Source of the DNA: Prevotella sp. 10(H) | GTDB lineage: Bacteria; Bacteroidota; Bacteroidia; Bacteroidales; Dysgonomonadaceae | NCBI RefSeq assembly: GCF_000711235.1 | Contig: NZ_JOMI01000007.1 | Coordinates: 372,001 to 436,000 of the forward strand | Reading direction: 5' to 3' | DNA: 64,000 nucleotides | In this document: positions 9,050-18,747 of the stretch, piece after piece | Layout of the letters: each line of letters starts with the position of its first letter | Position numbering within the stretch: position 1 is the first letter of the stretch | Notes under the pieces: model-generated | Databases searched by the model: none | What the model was told of the DNA's origin: nothing | The model's input: the letters and a program-made list of their open reading frames with translations, nothing else | Translations under genes and position numbers: made by a program

Positions 9050-9697
9050 TTAAAACATCTGCACTTTCAGTCCGAATGATAATTTCAGATAATCGGTCGG
9101 TTTCAGGTAGCTGTTTGTAAAAGCGCTTACTATATAAAGGTCGCTACTGCTTATCTCATAAAATAAAGTAAGCGACTTGGCGAAAAATCGCCTGTCATCC
9201 GGTATATTGTACGTTATACGTTGCCCGACATAGATATTAAACCTCATTTTTGTAGAAAAAGAATAATATCCGCTCGGATATTTCTCCGGCTCACTTATCC
9301 AGAAATCCCCGTCAAGTATCGTATTGATATAGAGTCCAGTAGCAAGCGGGTCTATCGAAAACTTTTTATTTAGGTTCTTTTTCCATGGGATAAAATTCTG
9401 TTTCAGCGTAAAAGTTATTTTAGAACGTTTAGTCGAATATTTTGGCAGGAATCCCAGAAATACATCTGTTTCCCACTGGTTGTTTTTACCATAATCCCAT
9501 CCTGTACCCAGTGATATAAGCCCCATTCCGCCTGCATATTGTATCTTCGTGTAGCTGGGGATTAACCTTTCCCACTGCGACTTGTATTTTTCTATGCGCC
9601 TGTCGTATCCGTTTTGAGCGGCGAGTAGGGCAGGGAATAATAGAGTGATGATGCAGACGAATATTTTATTTTTAAAATTCAATAAGTTCTCGTTCAT
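9050..9697 (-). CDS. Putative outer-membrane beta-barrel protein
   Basis: 215 residues from the ATG at 9697 (a start at 9709 is also open, but the later one gives a clean signal peptide ending at LLAAQ). The mature part alternates polar and hydrophobic residues in strands, has many aromatics and ends in LKLSFGLKVQMF with a terminal Phe, the usual outer-membrane barrel signature. No family recognised. It overlaps the preceding metallophosphoesterase by 26 nt, so the two are translationally linked. Confidence 0.65.
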   Translation of the reverse strand: MNENLLNFKNKIFVCIITLLFPALLAAQNGYDRRIEKYKSQWERLIPSYTKIQYAGGMGLISLGTGWDYGKNNQWETDVFLGFLPKYSTKRSKITFTLKQNFIPWKKNLNKKFSIDPLATGLYINTILDGDFWISEPEKYPSGYYSFSTKMRFNIYVGQRITYNIPDDRRFFAKSLTLFYEISSSDLYIVSAFTNSYLKPTDYLKLSFGLKVQMF

Positions 9698-10475
9698 AAG
9701 TATCATCATCGTTAATTGTAAATATGAGGTATTGACGACGCCCTACATTCGGCGTACCGTAATACATGACGCCATCTCCGAAGAGGTCGTCTACCTGCGC
9801 CCAGTGGTCATGCGCATTTAGGCAAAATTGTAATTTGCGGTATTTCTTTATTTCACTTTGGAATATCTGGTCTACATTGTTATTGAACTGCTCCGAATAA
9901 GGGCGTACATGCATTGCTACGATTGTTTTCGCATATTCTTCTCTTTCATCTTTAAGCTCACGCTCGATAAATTTGAAATCGGGAACCGCAATCGAATAAT
10001 CAAACTCGAGGGCATTTGTATTCAGGCACACAAATTTTGTATCGCCTGCAAGAAATGAATAGTTAAAATCTCCATATACTTTCTGAAAGATTTCCATCCC
10101 GTTTGCCAGACAGTCGTGATTACCCAATAATACTACATAAGGCACATTCAGCTTGTTCATGATATCACGCATCCACAAGAATTCCTTGGTCAGCCCGAAA
10201 TCGGAGACATCGCCTCCGTGCAGTACAAAATCTATATCATTTCGTTTATTGATAACTTTTACAAAGTCTTCAGTGTCGTCATAATCCCGCTGTGTATCTC
10301 CCGTTACCGCAAACCGTATCGATTTTTTTCCGGCGCACTTTTCCTCTATCCGTGCTATATTTTTGGCATTTATGCCCGTTTCTCCGCTTATTCGTCCGTC
10401 GTAGGGATGATATTCTATCATATCACATGCCGAGAGAGAAAAAAGCAAGCAAAGGGAAATGAATAAATTTTTCAT
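9672..10475 (-). CDS. Calcineurin-like metallophosphoesterase lipoprotein
   Basis: 267 residues from ATG 10475, chosen because it opens directly on a lipoprotein signal (LLFSLSAC). Metal-binding blocks of the calcineurin-like fold are visible in order: FAVTGDTQRDYDD, VLHGGDVSDF, VVLLGNHD, AMHVRP and LNAHDHW. It is probably a membrane-anchored periplasmic phosphoesterase; the substrate is unknown. It overlaps the downstream barrel-protein gene, which suggests both serve one envelope function. Confidence 0.85.
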   Translation of the reverse strand: MKNLFISLCLLFSLSACDMIEYHPYDGRISGETGINAKNIARIEEKCAGKKSIRFAVTGDTQRDYDDTEDFVKVINKRNDIDFVLHGGDVSDFGLTKEFLWMRDIMNKLNVPYVVLLGNHDCLANGMEIFQKVYGDFNYSFLAGDTKFVCLNTNALEFDYSIAVPDFKFIERELKDEREEYAKTIVAMHVRPYSEQFNNNVDQIFQSEIKKYRKLQFCLNAHDHWAQVDDLFGDGVMYYGTPNVGRRQYLIFTINDDDTYERELIEF

Positions 10476-10664
10476 AAATTGGTGTATAATAAATGCGAAT
10501 GCAAGTTTACGAAGCAAAATTCAGATATATTATCAAGTTGTCAAATATTATATTTTTAATCTTTACTTTTTAAGGCTATTTTAACTAAAATTGAGATGCC
10601 TTTGATGATTTTATGATTTTGTTGTATTTTTACCTGCCGAAATTTTAAGATTTCATGATTGATT

Positions 10665-11702
10665 ATGCTACCTGACAAAACTCATATAAAGACTATTATA
10701 ATAGGGGCAGGACCTGCCGGTATTTCATGTGGTTATACATTACTGAAAAATGGCAGCGACTGCCTTATTATAGACCGGAAGGAATTTCCCCGTGAGAAAA
10801 TATGCGGAGGAGGGCTTACTCCTCAGGCTCACGCATTTGTTGACCGTATCTTTAACGGTTTGAACTACGATTATATGGATATCAGGGCTATAAAGATGTT
10901 TTACCGGAAAAAATATATATGCAGCTACAGCATCGACAAAGGTCTGCGCATCGTATCGCGACGCGACTTTGACTATACTTTATTGAAGGAATATGAGGAA
11001 AAAGGAGGGCAAAGACTGACAGATATTATAACAAAGATTGAGGAGGAAGACGATAAGATTTATCTCTCGTTATTATCCGGGAAAAAACTTTCGTGCGATT
11101 ATCTCATAGGAGCCGACGGGGCGAATAGTATTGTGCGTAAATATCTTCAGCCTGACTTTAAAAGAGGTTTTTTATGGCTCGAAAAGACGGTGATTGAGAA
11201 CGAGAAAAAAGACTTACAGGTTTATTTTGACAACAGATTAAAAAACGGTTATCTATATAAGTTTCCCAATCCCCGCGGTTATGTAGTAGGATATGGCGAC
11301 AGACATACAAATACCGCAACATTTGATAAGTTACTGAAAGAATATGATTTGATGCCTGACTGTAAAACGAAAGGTGCTTATATACCGATGTTCGATAAAC
11401 AGGATTATCCTTTCCGCAAAAATATACTGCTGGCAGGTGATGCCGGAGGATATGTAGATTCTATAACGGGAGAAGGACTTTATTTTGCTTTTAAGAGTGG
11501 GGAAAATGCGGCCTTATCGATTATACAGGGCAAGGATTATAAGCAGTTGAACCAGCCCTTAATGGATATAGTGAAAAGGCGGAAGAGAATGGCAAGACTA
11601 TTTTACTTCCCGCCCGTGCATAGATTGTTTATATACCTGAGCGGAAAGCCTAAATGGCTTGAGAGGATAAACCGCAGGGTAAACAGGGAATTATCGAACT
11701 AA
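10665..11702 (+). CDS. FAD-dependent oxidoreductase, geranylgeranyl reductase-like
   Basis: 345 residues from ATG 10665; a TTG two codons upstream is ignored. The Rossmann motif IIIGAGPAGISCGY is near the N-terminus, then DRKEFPREKICGGGLTPQ, the family-typical GADGANSIVRKYL, and the FAD block LLAGDAGGYVDSITGEGLY. This order fits the geranylgeranyl reductase/menaquinone-modifying branch of group A flavoproteins. The enzyme probably reduces isoprenoid chains or a related lipid (inference). The gene 33 nt downstream encodes a small acidic protein on the same strand. Confidence 0.85.
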   Translation: MLPDKTHIKTIIIGAGPAGISCGYTLLKNGSDCLIIDRKEFPREKICGGGLTPQAHAFVDRIFNGLNYDYMDIRAIKMFYRKKYICSYSIDKGLRIVSRRDFDYTLLKEYEEKGGQRLTDIITKIEEEDDKIYLSLLSGKKLSCDYLIGADGANSIVRKYLQPDFKRGFLWLEKTVIENEKKDLQVYFDNRLKNGYLYKFPNPRGYVVGYGDRHTNTATFDKLLKEYDLMPDCKTKGAYIPMFDKQDYPFRKNILLAGDAGGYVDSITGEGLYFAFKSGENAALSIIQGKDYKQLNQPLMDIVKRRKRMARLFYFPPVHRLFIYLSGKPKWLERINRRVNRELSN

Positions 11703-11735
11703 AATCTCTATCTTTATTCTCAAACTGATTAAATT

Positions 11736-12017
11736 ATGAAACTGAAAGAAGAACCGAAAAATAAGTCGATAATGACTACAAGCTATGTCCTCACAAATGG
11801 TTCGCCCGTTACATTTGTCCTTTATGATGAAGATGGTGACTGGCAATTGTTTGGTGACGATGAAGTATCAGACGACGAAGATGCCTATCTGGTGTCGGTT
11901 GAGGAAATACTTGAAATGGAACCTGCACTCCGCAAGCTTCCCGATATGCAACCCGGACAGGCAGCCGCACGCGAGAAAGACAGTACGCGCTGGTTTATTG
12001 TAGAAGAAGAGAAATAG
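11736..12017 (+). CDS. Small acidic protein, DUF2185-like
   Basis: 93 residues, strongly acidic, no signal peptide. SYVLTNGSPVTFVLYDEDGD followed by WQLFGDDEVSDDEDAYLVSV resembles DUF2185-type proteins, which occur as stand-alone and immunity-like proteins. The in-frame ATG at 11772 is an alternative start. It follows a flavoprotein gene by 33 nt and is closed by a terminator-like repeat 5 nt after the stop. Function unknown. Confidence 0.6.
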   Translation: MKLKEEPKNKSIMTTSYVLTNGSPVTFVLYDEDGDWQLFGDDEVSDDEDAYLVSVEEILEMEPALRKLPDMQPGQAAAREKDSTRWFIVEEEK

Positions 12018-12022
12018 ATATA

Positions 12023-12068
12023 CATGGCCATGACGGAATACTGATATAGTATTCCGTTTTTCTTTGTA
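12023..12068 (+). terminator. Terminator-like repeat, copy A (left of the Sus locus)
   Basis: 46 nt with 41 identities and no gap against 19489-19534. The stem ACGGAATACT (12033-12042) pairs with AGTATTCCGT (12048-12057) and is followed by TTTTTCTTTG. Relative to copy B one stem pair is C-G here and G-C there, a compensatory change. Confidence 0.75.
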
Positions 12069-12214
12069 TTTAAAGAATGCTTTTCATGACCTTAATTTAT
12101 CTTAATATAGAGATAAATTAAAATGGAACTAGTAACTTAGCATGTTGGTAAGCTATAATCTTCTTATTGAGAATAGAGTAAAACGGAGAGAAAGAAACTC
12201 ATTTTAACAATAAT

Positions 12215-13831
12215 ATGAAATTACGAATATTATTATTCCTAATTTTATTTCCTTATTTATTACATTCACAGTCACGGGCAGATTCCGTATTGACTGTATT
12301 AAATAACGAAATAAGTAACAGGACTGTATACTATTCCCAAAAAGAAAACAGAATAAGCGACCTTAAGGTCAGCTTGTCGAACATAAGTAATGAATATGAG
12401 AAATTTTCATTGAATGATAAAATTTACAACGAATACAAATCATATCAATATGATTCTGCTTATGTATATGCAGTAAACACAAAGAAGATAGCGACAAAAT
12501 TGAAAGACCGCGAATTACTACTCACTGCCCGGTGTAATTTATTGTTTTGCTTCATTTCCTCCGGTTTATTCAAAGAAGCGGTCGATATAGTGAATAATAC
12601 GGATGTTAGCGGAGCCTCCGATAGCCTCACGTCTGTTTATTATTCCCAATGCGCACGACTCTATTCCGATCTGGTAAATTATAATACCTCGGAGCCATAC
12701 AAAACAGCTTATCAGAACAAAAGTATAGAATATTGCGATTCGGCTCTGATGTATCTCTCCCCGAGTTCTTATGATTATCATAATATTCTGGCACTGAAAG
12801 ATGTCAATGCAGGCATTATTAAAAAGATAGCTACCTACTCCAATCTCATTTATTCTTTCGATGTAGACAATCATCAGCTTGCTATCAACACATCGATTCT
12901 GGGCAACCTGTATATGTACCAGTCGGACGATGAAAATGCTGTATATTACATGGCTTTATCCGCTATTTCGGATATCAGATCTGCTATAACCGAGACTACC
13001 TCCAAAACCAATCTGGCTAAATACCTTTACACAAAAGGAAATATAAAAGATGCCAGCCGCTATATCGGTATTGCGCTCGAAGAAGCAAACTTTTATAATG
13101 CCCGCCACCGTATGATGGATGTCAATTCTATTCTGCCTATCATTGAAAAGGAGAGGCTGAACATCATTGAGGATCAGCGGGATAATCTCACGATATCTCT
13201 TATAATTGTAAGCATCTTATCCGCTTTGTTCTTCGCTTCCTCTATAATAAACTACAAGCAGAATAAAAAGCTGAAAGAAGCTAAGCAGACTATTCAGGAT
13301 AACCTGAACGAATTATCTTCTTTTAATGACAAACTGAATTCTACGAATGAAAAGCTTAAAGAATCGAACGCTATAAAAGACCAGTATGTAATTCAGTCAT
13401 TATATGGTAAATCGGAGTACCTCGATAAGACGGAAGGTCTACTGAAAAAACTCGATAATAGGCTGAAAGCCCGTCAATACGATGACATTTACAGGTTGTA
13501 TGCTGAATTTGACCTTAAAAGTGAAAGGGAAAATATATTCTCTTCTTTCGATTCTACGTTTCTTGGATTATTTCCCAATTTTTTGGAAGAATTCAATAAG
13601 CTTTTTCCCGAAGGCGACAGGATTAATATCGAAGATCATAATCTGACTCCCGAATTGCGTATATTTGCCCTTATCAGGATTGGTATAAACGACAACGAGA
13701 AAATAGCCCGTTTTCTCAATCTTTCCGTCAATACGATTTACGTTTACAAAGCCAAAATAAAAAGCAGGTCTATAGTTCCCAAAGAGGAATTCGAATACCG
13801 TATAATGCGTATAAAAAAGAATCCGGCATAA
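12215..13831 (+). CDS. Membrane-bound DUF6377-type transcriptional regulator
   Basis: 538 residues. A signal peptide (to LLHSQS) leads into a periplasmic TPR-like helical region (about 25-325), then one membrane helix (LTISLIIVSILSALFFASSI), a cytoplasmic coiled coil (about 352-390) and a C-terminal LuxR-like helix-turn-helix (LRIFALIRIGINDNEKIARF, then NLSVNTIYVYKAKIKSR). This is the layout of DUF6377 proteins of Bacteroidetes, which often sit beside SusC/SusD genes. It has no kinase or receiver domain, so it probably senses a periplasmic signal and acts on DNA from the membrane, controlling the SusC gene 225 nt downstream (inference). Confidence 0.8.
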   Translation: MKLRILLFLILFPYLLHSQSRADSVLTVLNNEISNRTVYYSQKENRISDLKVSLSNISNEYEKFSLNDKIYNEYKSYQYDSAYVYAVNTKKIATKLKDRELLLTARCNLLFCFISSGLFKEAVDIVNNTDVSGASDSLTSVYYSQCARLYSDLVNYNTSEPYKTAYQNKSIEYCDSALMYLSPSSYDYHNILALKDVNAGIIKKIATYSNLIYSFDVDNHQLAINTSILGNLYMYQSDDENAVYYMALSAISDIRSAITETTSKTNLAKYLYTKGNIKDASRYIGIALEEANFYNARHRMMDVNSILPIIEKERLNIIEDQRDNLTISLIIVSILSALFFASSIINYKQNKKLKEAKQTIQDNLNELSSFNDKLNSTNEKLKESNAIKDQYVIQSLYGKSEYLDKTEGLLKKLDNRLKARQYDDIYRLYAEFDLKSERENIFSSFDSTFLGLFPNFLEEFNKLFPEGDRINIEDHNLTPELRIFALIRIGINDNEKIARFLNLSVNTIYVYKAKIKSRSIVPKEEFEYRIMRIKKNPA

Positions 13832-13842
13832 ATAAATTTTAT

Positions 13843-13874
13843 AAAAAAGGCTCTGGGAAGTGCTTTTTTGTTTT
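13843..13874 (+). terminator. Possible terminator after the DUF6377 regulator
   Basis: AAAAAAG at 13843-13849 faces CTTTTTT at 13863-13869 with an imperfect inner pairing and a trailing GTTTT. It would separate the regulator from the susC transcript. Confidence 0.45.
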
Positions 13875-13992
13875 AAAAATTGTTTTAATTTTTAAAAAGT
13901 ATTTTTAATATAACTGTTTGTATAATAGGTATATAATTCTTTTAACTTTTCATATTTCATATTAATTTCTATCTAAGGAAATAAGTACGGCT

Positions 13993-14000
13993 TAATTTTG
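13993..14000 (+). promoter_or_regulatory. Candidate -7 promoter element for susC
   Basis: TAATTTTG matches TAnnTTTG and lies 56 nt before the ATG at 14056. No clear -33 TTTG is seen, which would fit a promoter that needs an activator such as the upstream regulator (inference). Confidence 0.4.
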
Positions 14001-14055
14001 TCATTAAAGGTATTAGGCTTTTTCAATCTTGAATAATTACTTAAAATTTATTACC

Positions 14056-17000
14056 ATGAAAATGAAACTCACTCCTTCTTGTTTAAGGAAAATGTTCCGT
14101 TTATTTACCCTGGTATTTTTCTTTTCATCTACTCTGTGTCTGAATGCTCAAACAGGGGGGAAGATAAAAGTGTCGGGTACGGTGACGGACAGCAACAATG
14201 AACCGTTGATCGGGGTCTCAGTAATAGAGAAAGGCACCACCAACGGAACAATGACAAATATAGATGGGCAATTTGAAATTAATGTTCTTTCAAATGCTAC
14301 AATAGAAGTTACTTATATAGGTTTTGTAAAACAGGAAGAACAAGTAAACGGACGTACAAGGATCGATTTCCGGCTCCAAGAAGATGCTATTATGCTGAAA
14401 GATGTGGTTGCCATAGGGTATGCCGTAGGAAGCAAGCACTCTATTTCGGGAGCCGTACAGAAAATAAGCCGCGAAGATATGAATGTGGGCGTGGTAACCA
14501 ATCCGCTCGACGCTATTCAAGGACGCGTAGCTGGTGTAAATATACAAAGTCCGGGCAGCGACCCTACAGTAAATCCTTCTATCCGTATTCGCGGTACAAC
14601 TTCACTATCAGGCGGTAATGATCCGTTGGTAGTTGTGGATGGAGTTATGGGAGATATGAATATGCTGAACTCTCTTTCTCCAAACGATATTGAAAGCTTT
14701 ACTATTCTCAAAGATGCATCGGAAACAGCACAATACGGTTCGCGTGGAGCCAGTGGTGTGATTGTAGTTACTACACAGAAAGGCAAATATGGCGTGAAAT
14801 CGCTTAGTTACGACGGTATGTTCGGTGTACAGACCATAGCCAAGAGAACACATTCGCTTACAGCCGATGAATATCGCTATGCGGCTAATAATATCGGAAA
14901 GAACTTTATAGACGACGGTCACAGCACCGATTTTATGGATGAGATACTCCGTACCGGCTATACCCAGACGCATAAGATATCATTCGGAAAAGGTGATGAA
15001 GATTCCAACTACAATGTATCGCTGGGAATTATCGACCAGAAAGGGATTGTAGAAACAACGTCGAAACAGCGCTACAACCTTAAAATGGACTTTGCACAAT
15101 CATTCTTCGATAATAAGCTGAAACTGGAATCGGGTGTGTTCGCATCCAGATCAAAGGCATCTGCCTTGTATGATAAGCGCAGTACTTTTTATGGAGCTGT
15201 AACTATGAATCCGACCTTCCCTACCACACCGAACGAAGACGGTACATGGCCGAGAGACCCGGTAGCCAGTGAAGTGTATAATCCTCTGGATTTACTTACT
15301 ACTCAAAATGATAACAGAAGATATGATGCTACGGTACATGCACGCGCCACATGGAATATAATCGAAGGATTGAAACTGAGCGCTTTCGGATCGTATACAT
15401 TCAACGATGACGAAACATCTGTGTACCTGCCTATCAAATCCCGTCCGGGGATACTGGCAAACGGCGGACGTGCAGAAAAAAATGATTTGAAAAACGAGAA
15501 CTACTTAGGTAATATCAGCCTGAATTATATAAAGACTACAGGCAAGCACTATATCAATGCTCTAGGATTGTTCGAAGGACAGGAATATAAAAACCGTGGA
15601 TTTGGAGCCGCATCCAGCCGCTATTCAACCGATCATCATGGCTCGGATAATCTCGGCGGCGGAGCTATAATCAATTACGGAGATGTGTCTTCATTCAGGA
15701 CAAACTTTAAACTGATATCATTATTAGGCCGTTTCAACTATGTATATGATAACAAGTATATCGCCACTATCAATATGAGAGGCGACGGTTCATCCAAACT
15801 GGGCGAAAACAATAGATGGGGTTTCTTCCCTTCATTCTCTCTGGCTTGGAATATGGCAAACGAAGACTTTATGAAAGATAATGTATCTTTTGTAAACGAT
15901 CTCAAATTGAGGGCAAGTTACGGTATCACAGGTAATCAGGATGCTATTTCTCCATATAACTCATTACAGCTGTTGGGAACTACAGGTGGCTCGCTGATTA
16001 CTGTTAATGGAAATCCGACCATCGCTTATACCTATCTGCGCAATGCAAATCCCGATTTGAAATGGGAAACAAAGAAAACATTCGATGTAGGTTTTGATGC
16101 CTTGCTTTTCGACGAAAGACTGTCTTTAACTTTCGACTACTATAGTTCTAAGACGGACGATCTGCTCTATACATACAACGTGCCGCAGCCTCCGTTTATG
16201 TATCCAAGCCTGCTGGCTAACATCGGTTCTATGAAAAATATGGGCGTTGAGTTTTCGCTGGGATATTCTGCTATAAAGACCAAAGATATAGGTCTGGATA
16301 TTGCCGCTAACTTCTCTTATCAGAAAAATGAAGTGACATCTCTGACAGGTAATTATCAGGGCCAACCGCTTACACCAAGCGCTTATGTAAGGCTGAGCAC
16401 GGTAAAAGGGGCTGGTATACAAGAAAACAATGGTGTAGTTTATATGTTCGAAGGACAACCTCTCGGTGTATTTTACCTGCCGAAAGCAAACGGGCTTATA
16501 GACGAAAACGGGCAGAATAAATATAACATACAGGATATCGATGGCGAAGATGGAATTAATCTTGCAGACGGAAAAGACCGTTATATTGCCGGACAGGTTA
16601 TGCCTAAATATTATCTGGGTGCAAATATTAAATTCCGTTACAAAGACTTTGATATCCAGACACAGTTAAATGGCGCATTCGGCCATAAGATATATAACGG
16701 AACAGCCATGACGCTGAACAATATGAACAACTTCCCTACTTACAATCTCTTGGAAGGCGCTCCCGACCTGAATATACACGACAACAGGATCACTGATTAC
16801 TGGCTGGAGAATGGTAATTATCTGAATATTGCTTATGTAACACTGGGTTACAACATCAATACGGAAAAGTTTAAAAATTGGGTGAAATCTATCCGTCTGA
16901 CAGCTTCTGTAAACAATCTGCATACATTTACGAGCTATTCGGGACTGACACCTATGATAAACAGTACTACACTCGATAGCAGCAATAATACTTTCGGTAA

Positions 17001-17064
17001 TGATGACAAACGTTTCTATCCTGTAGCCCGTACGTTCTCATTGGGTGTAAGTGTTAACTTCTAA
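14056..17064 (+). CDS. susC: SusC/RagA family TonB-linked outer-membrane transporter
   Basis: 1002 residues from ATG 14056; an upstream TTG (14029) is rejected. Signal peptide to LCLNAQ, a carboxypeptidase-D-like domain (KVSGTVTDSNNEPLIGVSVI), a TonB-box-like VVAIGYA, a plug domain with IQGRVAGVNIQ and PSIRIRGTTSL, then a 22-strand-type barrel ending in RTFSLGVSVNF with terminal Phe. There is no N-terminal STN domain, so signalling through an ECF sigma/anti-sigma pair is not expected; this fits control by the DUF6377 protein. It imports a glycan or other nutrient together with the SusD partner 11 nt downstream. The substrate cannot be told from sequence. Confidence 0.95.
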   Translation: MKMKLTPSCLRKMFRLFTLVFFFSSTLCLNAQTGGKIKVSGTVTDSNNEPLIGVSVIEKGTTNGTMTNIDGQFEINVLSNATIEVTYIGFVKQEEQVNGRTRIDFRLQEDAIMLKDVVAIGYAVGSKHSISGAVQKISREDMNVGVVTNPLDAIQGRVAGVNIQSPGSDPTVNPSIRIRGTTSLSGGNDPLVVVDGVMGDMNMLNSLSPNDIESFTILKDASETAQYGSRGASGVIVVTTQKGKYGVKSLSYDGMFGVQTIAKRTHSLTADEYRYAANNIGKNFIDDGHSTDFMDEILRTGYTQTHKISFGKGDEDSNYNVSLGIIDQKGIVETTSKQRYNLKMDFAQSFFDNKLKLESGVFASRSKASALYDKRSTFYGAVTMNPTFPTTPNEDGTWPRDPVASEVYNPLDLLTTQNDNRRYDATVHARATWNIIEGLKLSAFGSYTFNDDETSVYLPIKSRPGILANGGRAEKNDLKNENYLGNISLNYIKTTGKHYINALGLFEGQEYKNRGFGAASSRYSTDHHGSDNLGGGAIINYGDVSSFRTNFKLISLLGRFNYVYDNKYIATINMRGDGSSKLGENNRWGFFPSFSLAWNMANEDFMKDNVSFVNDLKLRASYGITGNQDAISPYNSLQLLGTTGGSLITVNGNPTIAYTYLRNANPDLKWETKKTFDVGFDALLFDERLSLTFDYYSSKTDDLLYTYNVPQPPFMYPSLLANIGSMKNMGVEFSLGYSAIKTKDIGLDIAANFSYQKNEVTSLTGNYQGQPLTPSAYVRLSTVKGAGIQENNGVVYMFEGQPLGVFYLPKANGLIDENGQNKYNIQDIDGEDGINLADGKDRYIAGQVMPKYYLGANIKFRYKDFDIQTQLNGAFGHKIYNGTAMTLNNMNNFPTYNLLEGAPDLNIHDNRITDYWLENGNYLNIAYVTLGYNINTEKFKNWVKSIRLTASVNNLHTFTSYSGLTPMINSTTLDSSNNTFGNDDKRFYPVARTFSLGVSVNF

Positions 17065-17075
17065 AAATTGAAATC

Positions 17076-18677
17076 ATGAAAAAAATATATCTAGCAATAT
17101 CAATTATAATATTCTCGTTCAGTGCCTGTTCGCTGGATGAAAATCCAGTGACTATGATCCCGGAAGACGAGGCATATAAAACTCCGGAACTGGTATACAC
17201 GAATACCGTTGCCAGCCTCTATAATGACATCAGGAATTTAGCGACCACCGCTACATGGGATTTGAGTGAACTGTCTTCCGACGAAGCTATGATTCCAACA
17301 CGTGGAAGCGACTGGGACGACGGAGGTATATTCCGTGCATTGCATAATCATAGCTGGACTCCGGCGTTGAACTTTCTATACGACTCGTGGCAGGAAAGGT
17401 ATGTGGCTATAGGGAAATGTAACCAAAGTCTGCAGATAGTTGAAAACGCTAAAAAGAATAATCCTACTGCTGCATTTTATGATACATATATAGCAGAAAT
17501 CAGAGCCATTCGTGCATTGAACTATTTCTATCTGTTAGATCAGTTTGGGCGTATTCCTATTTCAACTAAAGTTGATGTTCCTGTAAATGAAATCAAACAG
17601 TCAAAGAGAAGTGAGGTATTTGCTTTTGTGAAAAATGAACTTGATGAAGTACTGCCAGATATTTCAGCCGGATTCTCCAACAAGCAGGGCGAATTCTATG
17701 GACGTATGACAAAATCGACAATTCACTTTCTTCTGGCTAAACTGGCTATCAACGCAAAGGTGTATTCAGATGACAATTGGGATACAACCGGTAACAATCC
17801 TGCCGGATCCACTTCCTTCACGGTAGATGGTGTAGATGTGGGTGCATGGGCTGCGGTGAAACATTATTGCGACCTGCTTGCTCAAGACGGATATACATTA
17901 CAGTCTAATTATGCATCTAATTTCGAAGTAAAGAATGAGACTTCTAATGAAAATATTTTTGTGATTCCTCAGGATCCGTCGTTGTATCGCATATCGAATG
18001 TAAACATCAACAATCGCGCGTTGCATTACACACACGGCAATGCATTCGGAATGGGTACGTGGAACGGTTCATGCGCCACAATAGAAATGATGCAGGCTCT
18101 CGGATATGGTACAGCGTCTCCTGATCCGCGAATGGATTTATCTTTTCATACAGGGAAAGTGACAGGTCCGGACGGTAATCTGATCAAGGCAGAAGACGGT
18201 AGCGATTTTGAATATCTTCCTCTACATGTAAAACTGCACATGACCGAAGGTACTGACGCGGATAAACGCGCAGGCGCACGTTGGAAAAAATACGAGCCGG
18301 ATCGTCAGTTCCAGGGAAGCGGCGATTATGTACACAACGATTGGGTACTCTTCCGTTATGCAGATGTATTGTTGATGAAGGCTGAGGCAGAACTGAGAAT
18401 GGGCAACTCCGCACCGGCACTTGAATTGGTAAATGACGTGCGAGACAGAGTTAATGCTGAACCTTTACCGTCGGTAACATTGGATGACATACTGAAGGAG
18501 AGAATGATAGAATTAAGCTGGGAAATGTGGCGACGGAACGATATGGTGCGTTTCGGAACATTTACTAAGGCTTATACCGACAAACCTCAGTCAGATCCAT
18601 ATCGTATTGTCTATCCTATTCCTCAAAATGTATTATCGGGTAACACAAATTTATCTCAAAACCCGGGATATCAATAG
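17076..18677 (+). CDS. susD: SusD/RagB family nutrient-binding lipoprotein
   Basis: 533 residues with the lipoprotein signal FSFSACSLDE. The body has SusD-type helices (AEIRAIRALNYFYLLDQFG) and the C-terminal family block (VLFRYADVLLMKAEAELRMG; ending LSQNPGYQ). It caps the SusC barrel on the cell surface and binds the substrate. It lies 11 nt after susC. A stable 11-bp hairpin sits between it and the next gene, which may stabilise the susCD part of the message. Confidence 0.95.
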   Translation: MKKIYLAISIIIFSFSACSLDENPVTMIPEDEAYKTPELVYTNTVASLYNDIRNLATTATWDLSELSSDEAMIPTRGSDWDDGGIFRALHNHSWTPALNFLYDSWQERYVAIGKCNQSLQIVENAKKNNPTAAFYDTYIAEIRAIRALNYFYLLDQFGRIPISTKVDVPVNEIKQSKRSEVFAFVKNELDEVLPDISAGFSNKQGEFYGRMTKSTIHFLLAKLAINAKVYSDDNWDTTGNNPAGSTSFTVDGVDVGAWAAVKHYCDLLAQDGYTLQSNYASNFEVKNETSNENIFVIPQDPSLYRISNVNINNRALHYTHGNAFGMGTWNGSCATIEMMQALGYGTASPDPRMDLSFHTGKVTGPDGNLIKAEDGSDFEYLPLHVKLHMTEGTDADKRAGARWKKYEPDRQFQGSGDYVHNDWVLFRYADVLLMKAEAELRMGNSAPALELVNDVRDRVNAEPLPSVTLDDILKERMIELSWEMWRRNDMVRFGTFTKAYTDKPQSDPYRIVYPIPQNVLSGNTNLSQNPGYQ

Positions 18678-18702
18678 TGAAATTTTAATTAATAATATAT
18701 CG

Positions 18703-18728
18703 ACTGGCAGGTATTAGTACCTGCCGGT
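18703..18728 (+). other. Intergenic hairpin between susD and the GH97-N gene
   Basis: 11-bp stem with one G-T pair: 18703-18713 with 18718-18728, loop TTAG. No T run follows, so it is more likely an mRNA processing or stabilising element than a terminator. Confidence 0.6.
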
Positions 18729-18747
18729 TGGTTCAATAAGGACAGGA

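Noticed and set aside
14608-14973. 121-codon open frame antisense to susC
   Set aside because: Fully inside susC, with no start-region support or recognisable domain.
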